A stretch of 64,000 bases of DNA, taken from positions 1 through 64,000 of the forward strand of contig CAWKBX010000005.1 of NCBI GenBank assembly GCA_963847945.1. The letters run 5' to 3'. This DNA comes from JANMJD01 sp963847945 (lineage in GTDB: Bacteria; Actinomycetota; Acidimicrobiia; Acidimicrobiales; Ilumatobacteraceae). Each line of letters begins with the position of its first letter. Positions within the stretch are counted from its first letter, which is position 1. Of the stretch, positions 36,011 to 43,636 are shown piece after piece. Below the pieces are notes generated by a model, which was not told the DNA's origin, did no database searches, and saw nothing but the letters and a program-made list of their open reading frames with translations. The position numbers and the translations under genes were made by a program.

Positions 36011-36975
36011 AGCGCCACCGTGAATGCGATCGCCTCTACCCCCGTCGGCGGGCGCCAGCCGAGATTATCGCTAAGCGAGAGTGGCTCACCCCTCGAGTTT
36101 CGAAGCTGCATCACAATCTCGGCCGCGGTATCGTCGGCTACCGAACGGTCGAGAATGCACATCACGACAGGGGCCTCGATCTCAGTTATGTACTTCATCG
36201 CGCCCGCACCATCCAAAATCACGCCTTGTATGTGCTTTGGGATCGGGAGCTGGTCAGCCAACCGAGACGAGGCGTAGAGACAGGTAAACCACGTAGGACT
36301 CCCTGCATGCTTAGGTACCAGCAGCTGCGCGATGGTGTCCGATACGCCAAGCAAACCCGACGATTCGACTTCGGCAGACGGGTCGTCCGTCGTAACGAAT
36401 GCGTCGAAGTCTTCTCTCAACCATTTGAGCGTGCCGACGATGGCCAGATCGGCCCAAGGAGACGCGAGCCGGTCGGCCCATGTCCCTTCTACCTTGGCCC
36501 ACCGACCAAGACAACCCACGCCCGGGCGGGGGGCACGTACCGGGCCGTCAAGGCCGGGCATCTTCGCCACAGCCGTGATCTTCGATACCAGCCATTGCGA
36601 CTCTCGGAGCTTGACGCTTGGCTCGGCTCCGTTGTAGAAACCAACCAAGTAGTCCGCTACAACCTCGTTCTTCGTCACCAGGCGCACCGGGGTCCCGGGC
36701 TCCAGATTGCGTAAGGTCTCCAGCGGGGGGTCGAGCTGGGGGGCAGGTTTGGTGATGACCCAGCCACACGCGACCAGCGCTGCCGCGAAGTCCCTGCGGG
36801 GAACCGACAAGGTCACGATCAACTGGCGCTCGGATTGCTTCCTGGCGTAGCGCGCTGCCATACCTCCAAGGGCGACCAGCGGTCCGATCCAGGGCGCGGC
36901 CTCGGCGGGACTTCCGGAATCCTCTGACAATGCGAGCCTGACCCGGGAGCGATCAGCAGACGAGCCCTCAGTCAC
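36007..36975 (-). CDS. Unknown defence-operon protein X (candidate DrmE N-terminal part)
   Basis: 322 residues from GTG 36975, placed behind AAGGGAAGG; GTG or other starts up to 37068 are possible. A possible single hydrophobic segment lies early (APWIGPLVALGGMAA). Later strands (VQLLVP-like, HIQGVILDGAGAMKYI, EAPVVMCILDRS) suggest an alpha/beta fold. No known family was recognised. It overlaps protein Y by 4 nt and is separated from the methyltransferase by 150 bp that may hold an internal promoter. The two unknown proteins probably work together. Confidence 0.6.
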   Translation of the reverse strand: MTEGSSADRSRVRLALSEDSGSPAEAAPWIGPLVALGGMAARYARKQSERQLIVTLSVPRRDFAAALVACGWVITKPAPQLDPPLETLRNLEPGTPVRLVTKNEVVADYLVGFYNGAEPSVKLRESQWLVSKITAVAKMPGLDGPVRAPRPGVGCLGRWAKVEGTWADRLASPWADLAIVGTLKWLREDFDAFVTTDDPSAEVESSGLLGVSDTIAQLLVPKHAGSPTWFTCLYASSRLADQLPIPKHIQGVILDGAGAMKYITEIEAPVVMCILDRSVADDTAAEIVMQLRNSRGEPLSLSDNLGWRPPTGVEAIAFTVAL

Positions 36976-36989
36976 TTTCCTTCCCTTCA

Positions 36990-37115
36990 CCTGACACGGG
37001 GTCGTGTCGGGTTCTAATATGGTTAGGCGCCTACCGCACGAACCTGACGGTCGATTACCACAGGCCAAGAGGATGGGTGCTAAGTAAACAAATGCTTGTC
37101 AACTTCGCAGACGCA
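36990..37115 (-). promoter_or_regulatory. Possible internal promoter/operator between methyltransferase and proteins X-Y
   Basis: The only gap in the defence operon. On the minus strand it holds a TTGACA box near 37095-37101, an AT-rich TATTAG near 37017, the palindrome TAGGCGCCTA and the inverted repeat GACAC-6 nt-GTGTC just upstream of gene X. Box spacing is not canonical, so which elements act together is unclear. A separate promoter here would let methylation be set up before the restriction genes. Confidence 0.3.
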
Positions 37116-37125
37116 ACGTCGATGT

Positions 37126-38169
37126 CTACGCTGTAGATACGGCATGAGAGATACTGTCAACCTGAGCGATGCTCAAAGCCTTCTTTGTCGCTTCAGCAAG
37201 TGCTCTTGCCAGCGGCGGAGGCACAGCATTGGAGATCTGCTCGATCTGTGCAGACAGCGGTCCTTCAAGTATGAAGTCCGATGGGAAACCCTGGAGGAGC
37301 ATGGCCTCGTAGACACTGAGGCGCCGCCGACCGGTTGGGTGCACATGAATCTCGCGGTGACCGTATGCGACCGTCGGGCTTGGTTTGTCCCACGCCAGTC
37401 GGCGGAAACTCCGACCTGCCGCGTACACAGTATCGGGGTCGGAGAAGCGATTAGAAACTGGACGCATGGTCCAGTGATTCGGATGGTGCGGAATGGTCTC
37501 GGGCGTCAGATCGCGGGAGAAATATGCGGGCGGCGGCAGGCCCCCGATGACAGAGCGTACGGTCAGGTCCTTCCTCGGGATCTTTGTCGGCGCAAATCCC
37601 GCGGCAATCTGCTTAGAAGAGAACCCAGAGATGATGACGCGGTTACGCATCTGTGCCACCCCGAAGTCGAGCGCCGAGTACTCCTCGACTCCGGCACGAA
37701 ATCCGATCTCATCGAACTTCTTAAGGAGCGCTGCGAAGACGTTTGAATGCTTCGCATCACGAATGCCAAGCACGTTCTCGAACAGCACGAACTGTACGTC
37801 GTATTGTGTTTGAAGCGCTTGAACAATTTCTAGGTAGAGGATCGGAAGCCCATTGCGCGGGTCATCGGCAATAGAGCCGGTATTGGCCCGTGAGAACCCC
37901 TGGCAAGGGGGACCCCCGATAACACCGATCGGTTCACCGGACGTGAGCAACTCTGCAAGGCGATACAGAATACCTTCAGGTTGGAGTTCTACTATGTCGG
38001 CTGCAATTGACGTCGTACTCGGGAAGTTCCGCTTATGTGTGTTGACTGCGTGCTGGGATCTGTCCACGGCGAAAGCCAACGTGAACCCAGCGTCCTGATA
38101 GCCGAGGTCAAGACCTCCCGCACCAGAAAACAGACTAACGATCTTCGGCAACGCCAAGCCGGCTCCCAT
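37126..38169 (-). CDS. drmMII: DNA (cytosine-5) methyltransferase, DrmMII-type
   Basis: 347 residues, ATG 38169 behind GGAGG. Motif I is VSLFSGAGGLDLG (11-23), motif IV GGPPCQGFSRAN with the catalytic C89, motif VI ENV at 131-133, motif VIII QMRNRVIISGF, and motifs IX-X near the C-terminus (LLQGFPSDF, QIEQISNAVPPPLARAL). A cytosine methyltransferase is the modification enzyme of class 2 DISARM and marks self DNA. It is first in the defence operon and starts 47 nt after the stop of the SCO6880-family transfer gene. The target site cannot be read from sequence. Confidence 0.9.
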   Translation of the reverse strand: MGAGLALPKIVSLFSGAGGLDLGYQDAGFTLAFAVDRSQHAVNTHKRNFPSTTSIAADIVELQPEGILYRLAELLTSGEPIGVIGGPPCQGFSRANTGSIADDPRNGLPILYLEIVQALQTQYDVQFVLFENVLGIRDAKHSNVFAALLKKFDEIGFRAGVEEYSALDFGVAQMRNRVIISGFSSKQIAAGFAPTKIPRKDLTVRSVIGGLPPPAYFSRDLTPETIPHHPNHWTMRPVSNRFSDPDTVYAAGRSFRRLAWDKPSPTVAYGHREIHVHPTGRRRLSVYEAMLLQGFPSDFILEGPLSAQIEQISNAVPPPLARALAEATKKALSIAQVDSISHAVSTA

Positions 38170-38215
38170 CTACTTGCCTCCACCGCGGGATCGGACGTGC
38201 GATGCTCAGCATAGA

Positions 38216-39760
38216 TCAGCCGCCGGGCACCGCGGCGCCACACCGGTTCTGACTGGGCCGCAGTTGGCGCACCATAGCAACGCTGCGATCGGACCTCACG
38301 GGAAGTCCGGTCGTGACGTGTCTGCCGTCGAGCGGACGCAGTCCGAGTCCGACTCGGGCAGCTGTCTGTTCGAGGTCAGCGGCATCGGACAACAGCCCGT
38401 CGAGGTCGCGTGAGGCGATGTCGATGAATCCAGCAAACGCGAGGTCACCGTGGCCGGCGACAAGTTCGTGCTCGCGTTGATCGAGCTCGTCGCGCGCTCG
38501 GCGATCCTTGGCTCGGACTCGGAAGCCGTGGCGGGTCTTGACGGCTTCGGTCGATTCGAGGGCGACGGCGGCTTCGTCGATCGCCCGGGCGGCCCGCGAG
38601 GGTGGGATCGGCTCGAAAGCGATGGTGATCGTGCGTGTGAATGGTGTCCCGAGGATGAGCGAGTCCATCCACGCGGCGGGGACTTCGAGTCGGGGCCAGG
38701 TCTCGATCCACCATGACCGGTGGACGGCGCCGTCGACTCTGACATGGTCCCATTCCTCCTTCACCGCCATCGGCGCCATCGCCCCAGCGGCCACGCCGAG
38801 CCCGGAGGACAAGGAGCGCCGCAGCGTTCCCGGTTCGTGCTCGGCGAACGGGTTCGCCCGTCGTCGCACGCCCTTCACGATCTCGGCGGGGCTGAGCGGC
38901 GGGTCCACGAGGAGGCCGGCGACCTCGAGTCGGGCGCTGAAGAGGCGGAGTTCATCGAGCAACACACGCAGGCCGTTGGACAATGCGTCCGATGTGGGAG
39001 CACCTCGCTGGGCCGGCAGATCGCGCAGGTCGACCGTGCTCGAGACGAGGGTCTCGTGGATCACTGATCTGGGCGCGGCTCGTCGTAACAGGTCGTCGTA
39101 GTCGCCGGCCGGGGTTCCCGGTTCGGGGGGTGTCGTCGATTCCGGCGGGTCATCGGTCGAGATGCGTTCGGTGGTCGACCATTCCTGCCAGACGACTCGT
39201 TTGACGGTCGGCCGCTCGCGGCAGAACGCGGCGAGCGCGTCGCCCCACATGCCGACCTTGGCGTCCTGTTCGGCCGCCGGCGACAGCGAGAACTGCCCGT
39301 CGCCGGCCACCCGGAGCGTCGCCGTGACGGTGCCGGCGTCGGTGTCGTGAACGACTCCGACGCCGGCGACCCGGCCCGGGGTGATCACCCATGTGGCAGG
39401 GACGTCGAGGAGTTCGAGCCCTCGCATCTGCGGTGGCAGCGGATCATTCGCCGACTCGCCGAGCAGCGGAACGGGTCGGAACCATTGATGGTCCCCTCGC
39501 CGTCGGCGACGCCACCAGTTCCAGCGGAGCGGAATCAGCTCGTGCAGCGCCATGTCACCGACGCGTTTGAACCCTATGACCGCGGCGAGGAGTGCCGGGA
39601 GAACCGCCCACGGGAACAGCCGGAACAGGATCCCGATGAACGACAGACCACAGCCGATGCCGAGCACGACGACCTGAGCCGTCGGCATACCACCGAACAA
39701 CCCGGTCCGCACGAGCGGCGAGAACCGATATCGGCGAAGCTCGGTCGCGGCGGCGGTCAC
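38216..39760 (-). CDS. SCO6880-family conjugation protein
   Basis: 514 residues from GTG 39760, overlapping the VirB6-like stop as GTGA. The N-terminus (RRYRFSPLVRTGLFGGMP) is typical of the SCO6880 family. Two adjacent membrane helices follow (AQVVVLGIGCGLSFIGILF, PWAVLPALLAAVIGF), then a large cytoplasmic part (RPVPLLGE, GQFSLSPAAEQDAKVGMWGDAL, RVVWQEWS). It has no P-loop. In actinobacterial conjugative elements these proteins are usually encoded next to a VirB4/TraC-like ATPase and may act as its N-terminal half; here the ATPase is 11 kb away because the defence operon lies between. Confidence 0.88.
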   Translation of the reverse strand: MTAAATELRRYRFSPLVRTGLFGGMPTAQVVVLGIGCGLSFIGILFRLFPWAVLPALLAAVIGFKRVGDMALHELIPLRWNWWRRRRRGDHQWFRPVPLLGESANDPLPPQMRGLELLDVPATWVITPGRVAGVGVVHDTDAGTVTATLRVAGDGQFSLSPAAEQDAKVGMWGDALAAFCRERPTVKRVVWQEWSTTERISTDDPPESTTPPEPGTPAGDYDDLLRRAAPRSVIHETLVSSTVDLRDLPAQRGAPTSDALSNGLRVLLDELRLFSARLEVAGLLVDPPLSPAEIVKGVRRRANPFAEHEPGTLRRSLSSGLGVAAGAMAPMAVKEEWDHVRVDGAVHRSWWIETWPRLEVPAAWMDSLILGTPFTRTITIAFEPIPPSRAARAIDEAAVALESTEAVKTRHGFRVRAKDRRARDELDQREHELVAGHGDLAFAGFIDIASRDLDGLLSDAADLEQTAARVGLGLRPLDGRHVTTGLPVRSDRSVAMVRQLRPSQNRCGAAVPGG

Positions 39761-40874
39761 GCCGTATCGACCGATCGCGTCGCCGGATCCGACCCTCGGG
39801 CGGGTCCACCGGCCGACTCGACGCCACCGACCGGTCCCCCGCCCGCCCCCTGGTCGACGCCGGCGATGGGTCCGGTGGCGAGGCGGCTGCGTACGCCTTG
39901 CAGGTAGTAGGAGTACTGCAACCCGCTCTGCGCGGCGCGGGCCGGTGCCGAGTGGATGCCTTGGGCGACCACCGCCGCCTCGACGATCGGGACGAGCTTG
40001 ATCACGAGGAACGGCATGAACGCCGCAAGCCCGAACGTGATGATCCCGCCACCAGGGTGCCGAACTCGGCGAGCCCGTTGTCGATCGCCGGTTCACCGGG
40101 ATTCCCGGTCGCTCCGACCCCGCCGAGTGCCCCGAGGCCGACGGCGAGCGCCATGGCGATCGCCAACTTCGAGAAGATCAACGCGGCGAGCAGCTCCAAC
40201 ACGCGGCGGCGCACCGAGGCGATCGCCGGCCAGACGCTCGTCGCCCACGCCATCGGGGCGAGGGCGACGACGAGGTAGATCAGCGCGTCGCGGACGAACA
40301 GCACGATCCACAACATCAGCATCCCGAGCATTCCGATCAGCAGCAGCAACGGTCCGAGGAACGATTGACCCGAGACGCTTCGACGCCGTGAGCACGAGCC
40401 CGTCGACGGCGTTGACCGCCTCGATCCCGTGTGAGGCCCCAGATGCCGTCGGAGATCGAATCGACGAGGTCGATGGCGATCTGGGCGAACGCCAGCGTGA
40501 ACAGGATCCCGGCGACGGCCGCCGGTGTGTCGAACAGCCATCCGCTGGACGAGTTCCATCGGCCGACCGGCGATCACACCCTGGATCAGCGCACAGAACA
40601 CGAAGATGCCCAGCAACCCCGTCGCCACCCCCACCGCGGTCAGGTACGGCGCACCCGCCGAGCCGGAGAACCACTCCGACGTCAGGCGCGGCGACGATGT
40701 GCGGTCCATCACCTCCCACACGAACGTGACGAGTTGGACGAAGCCTTTGCCGAGCCAGTCGGTGATGCCACCGATCACGGTGTCCCACGCCCAGCCGGCC
40801 GCGGCCTCGAAGGGCTTGGAGATGAGATCGACGATCGGGTCCCACGGCCAGCCCACCGCGAGCACCCCGGTCAC
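39757..40874 (-). CDS. VirB6/TrbL-like conjugation membrane protein (frameshifted)
   Basis: The protein is read in pieces from GTG 40874. An N-terminal soluble part (WPWDPIVDLISKPFEAAAGWAWDTVIGGITDWLGKG) is followed by helices LTAVGVATGLLGIFVFCALIQGVI, AVAGILFTLAFAQIAIDLVDSI, GPLLLLIGMLGMLMLWIVLFVRDALIYLVVALAPMAWA and LIFSKLAIAMALAVGLGALG. The C-terminus (MPFLVIKLVPIVEAAVVAQGIHSAP) lies in another frame. Shifts fall near 40540, 40400 and 40050. At least six membrane segments and the position before the SCO6880 gene identify the inner-membrane channel component. Starts and stops overlap both neighbours by 4 nt, so the reading is probably one intact gene with sequence indels. Confidence 0.75.
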
Positions 40875-41528
40875 AGTTCCACTCCCGCGACGATCGGCTG
40901 CCAGCCGGCGACGACCTGGAACTCGTCCCACGACGCCTGCAACGCCAACTCGTTCGGAGCCGGAGTCGGACCGGCATCGGCCGGTGACTCGGTCACCAGC
41001 CAGCGACCGTCGAACAACTGCGAGGCTGACGTGGACGGTGCGCCACACCTGCTGGGGCGAGCCCGCACCGGGAACACCGAGGACCGACACGGTCCACACG
41101 TCCACCACGGCCCGATCGGCGTCGACCGTGCGAACGGTCGACGTGAGTGGTGCTTCGACCCAGATCAGTCGCTCGACGGGCACGCCCAGTGTCGTCGCGA
41201 TCCGCTCGACAGCGTCGGCCAGCGCCTGCTCCTGGGCCGGTAGGGCCCCGGGCGCAATCAGAGCGGTGAGGATCTGGCGGCGGCCGATCGCCGAATGTCC
41301 GAGCAGCTTGTCGGTCGACGCGACGAACCGAAGCGCTGCCGCTTGCGGACTCTGCGCCGTCGCCTCTGCCTGGCCATCGATCGGCAGGGCGCTGGTGGAC
41401 GGTGCGCTGTCGGTTCGGACGGACGTCGGGACTTGATCGGGCTCACCTCCGCCGCAGGCGGCGGCCGTGAAGACGACCGCGCAGCACACGGCGACGTTGC
41501 GCTTGCATTGGTTGGGGCGATCAGCCAC
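40871..41528 (-). CDS. Conjugation-operon lipoprotein (one frameshift)
   Basis: GTG 41528. A signal sequence ends in a lipobox (VFTAAACGGG). The exported domain includes AALRFVASTDKLLGHSAIGRRQILTALIAP and PVERLIWVEAPLTSTVRTVDADRAVVDVWTVSVLG, a beta-rich pattern like the NTF2/VirB8-type domains of Gram-positive transfer systems. Near 41020 the frame changes and the end (QLFDGRWLVTESPADAGPTPAPN) is in the second frame, stopping at 40871 with a GTGA overlap to the VirB6-like gene. The VirB8-like role is inference. Confidence 0.65.
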
Positions 41529-41896
41529 CGGCCCGGCCGATCGCGAAGAGCGTGTTGATCAGCACGACGGCAAGACCGGCGAGCAGCGCACCGATCGCCC
41601 CACCGGCGACGTAGTGGCGGCCGTCCTCGGCGCGGCCGGTGTTGCCGATCTTGGCCCCGCCCCGCCACAGCGCGGCGCCGTAGAGCACCGCTCCGAGCGA
41701 GGCCATCAGCGAGACCCACATCAGCCAGTTGATCAACTGCGAGACCAGCGCCGCTCCGGGCAACCCGGCCGAGTCGGGATTCCCGCTGACCTGCGCATCG
41801 AGCCGGCGAAGCGGCGGCAAGTACCGCCACCGACAATGGCGCGATCGTTGCGACGACTGAGACGACGGCCTCCAGGGCGACGACGTCGGGTTTCAT
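41521..41896 (-). CDS. VirB2/TrbC-like pilin-type small membrane protein (frameshifted leader)
   Basis: ATG 41896 has an excellent site, GGAGGTGAAGTC-ATG, and encodes a leader with a hydrophobic stretch (VVALEAVVSVVATIAPLSVAV). The mature part is in a second frame from about 41820: LVSQLINWLMWVSLMASLGAVLYGAALWRGG and YVAGGAIGALLAGLAVVLINTLF, the two-helix hairpin seen in VirB2-like pilins. One indel near 41825 joins them. It overlaps the lipoprotein start by 8 nt and opens the transfer operon. Confidence 0.65.
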
Positions 41897-42006
41897 GACT
41901 TCACCTCCTGTTGCGATCGGCCGCACCCTGGGGCCGTCACCAGAGACATGACCGTCCATCGGCGGTCGCGTCACACACTGCGAGACGCCGACCGGACCCC
42001 AAGGGC

Positions 42007-43065
42007 ATGTCTCACACATGGTGCTCAAAGCTGCCCCTCCTCGCCGTCGGATCGCTCGCGGTTGGGCTCCTCGCCATCCCGGTCGTCATCGGAGGCAACA
42101 GCGGACCATCGGCCGCCGGCTGCGGCGACCTCGCCGTCATCCTCGACACGATCCGCACGATCGAATCCGGCGGCGACTACACCGCCCCCAAGAACCCGGG
42201 CGGAGCGTCCGGCGCGTACCAGTACATCGACAGCACCTGGAACGACTACGAGGGCTACACGTCCGCGTACCTCGCACCCCCCGAGATCCAGGACGCCCGT
42301 GCCGCGATCGACGTCCAGGCGATCCTCGCCAAGTACGGCGACGTCGCCTACGTCCCGATCGTCTGGTACTGGCCGCGAGCCGCTGACGACCCGAGCCAAC
42401 TCGACATCGTCCCGATGCCCGGCGCCGGCAACCGCTCACCGTGCGCGAGTACCAGACGACGTGGCTCGACGTGTACCAGTCGAAGCTCACCGCAGGCTCA
42501 GCGGTCGACTGCGTCGGAGCGACTCCGACCGAGGACGGCTACGCCCTGCCGATCGACCGGGCGCTCATCGATGCCGACCCCGACATGCTCGACCAACCCC
42601 ACCACGACTACCCCGCCATCGACCTCATGGTCCCCGACGGCTCACCCGTCTACGCCGTCCGCGGCGGCACCGTCGCCCGAGTCGTCAACTGGCCGTACAA
42701 CTGCTGGCAGCATCGGCCGCTGCGACGAAACCTGCGGCGTCGGCATCTCCATCAACGGCGACGACGGCGTCCGCTACATCTACTGCCACGGCAGCCGCCT
42801 CAACGATCGCCGTCGGCGACACCGTCACCGCCGGCCAACTCATCATGTGGTCCGGCGACACCGGCCGCTCCGGCGCCCCCCACCTCCACTTCGAGATCAA
42901 AGTCAACGGCGAGCGCAGGTGCCCCCAGCGGCTGCTCTCTACGATCGCCAGAACCGGCAGATCAATCCCTCCCAGTTCCCTGCCGCGCAGCAGGTGCTCG
43001 TTCTGAGCACTTCGATACTGCCGGGTTCTCGATCCAACGCAGACCTGCTGGGCGAGTCGCTCTGA
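42007..43065 (+). CDS. Lysozyme-like / M23 peptidase fusion for wall penetration (frameshifted)
   Basis: From ATG 42007: a signal/anchor (LPLLAVGSLAVGLLAIPVVIG), then a lytic-transglycosylase-like domain with the catalytic-Glu segment RTIESGGDYTA followed by GASGAYQYIDSTWNDY. In shifted frames comes an M23 metallopeptidase: HHDYPAIDLMVPDGSPVYAVRGGTVARV (H-x-x-x-D zinc motif), YIYCHGS, and APHLHFEIKVNGE (HLHFE motif). Frame changes fall near 42430, 42715 and 42800-42940, net zero. This is the VirB1-like wall hydrolase that opens peptidoglycan for the channel. It is divergent from the pilin operon. Confidence 0.75.
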   Translation: MSHTWCSKLPLLAVGSLAVGLLAIPVVIGGNSGPSAAGCGDLAVILDTIRTIESGGDYTAPKNPGGASGAYQYIDSTWNDYEGYTSAYLAPPEIQDARAAIDVQAILAKYGDVAYVPIVWYWPRAADDPSQLDIVPMPGAGNRSPCASTRRRGSTCTSRSSPQAQRSTASERLRPRTATPCRSTGRSSMPTPTCSTNPTTTTPPSTSWSPTAHPSTPSAAAPSPESSTGRTTAGSIGRCDETCGVGISINGDDGVRYIYCHGSRLNDRRRRHRHRRPTHHVVRRHRPLRRPPPPLRDQSQRRAQVPPAAALYDRQNRQINPSQFPAAQQVLVLSTSILPGSRSNADLLGESL

Positions 43066-43267
43066 CCCGACTAGGTCTCCCATCTAACGCCGTACGTCGT
43101 GAACGACTTGCACGATGACGGCGACCTGCGACGACGCGAGCAGGAGACTGCCCACGTAGGCCCACACGCGCCGAGACCGGCGTTGCCGCAGGGTACGACT
43201 TCTCCAGCTACGGTAATGGGGCCCTTCCGATCCTGAGCCTGTCTCGATTGGGTTGGGTCGGACACTG

Positions 43268-43297
43268 GAGACCCCAGGGTTGCAGCCCTGGGGTCTC
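43268..43297 (+). terminator. Perfect 12-bp hairpin, probable bidirectional terminator
   Basis: GAGACCCCAGGG, loop TTGCAG, CCCTGGGGTCTC. It lies 200 bp after the peptidase stop and between converging transcripts, as a terminator would. There is no T-run, so termination would rely on the stem alone; it could also be a protein-binding palindrome. Confidence 0.5.
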
Positions 43298-43356
43298 GCC
43301 CATTTCAGCGTTACATGGATGTGGTTTGTCATGCTGCGATCGTGACAGACACCGCC

Positions 43357-43388
43357 TGTGGATAACAACGAACCGAAGCTGTGGACAA
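43357..43388 (+). other. Two DnaA-box-like 9-mers
   Basis: TGTGGATAA (43357-43365) is a perfect reverse of the consensus TTATCCACA, and TGTGGACAA (43380-43388) differs by one base. They lie 14 nt apart in a non-coding gap. They may mark a replication origin of the excised element, or be chance in a short stretch. Confidence 0.35.
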
Positions 43389-43636
43389 CCCTGTGAAAAC
43401 AGCCGCTTCGCCCGTGCGGGCAACTCCGTTGATCGGAGCCTGCCAGTGATCTTCCTGGCTGAGCAGGTCGCGATGTTCATCTCATCCGCAGCCTGGCCGC
43501 GGTGCAGCGACGCCGATGAGGCACCGGGGCCACGGTCGTTGGCGTTCGTCTCGTTCTCAACCGTTTCTCGGCAGAAGTTCTCAACCGCGACCGAGAATCG
43601 CGGGTGACTCGCTGGCCCGATCCAGCCATCACCGTC

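Larger units (their letters stand above)
43066..43636. other. Gap with strong hairpin and DnaA-box-like sites
   Basis: About 570 bp without a supported gene, between the convergent ends of the peptidase gene and the LysM regulator gene. It contains a perfect 12-bp hairpin and two 9-mers close to DnaA boxes, described separately. Confidence 0.5.
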
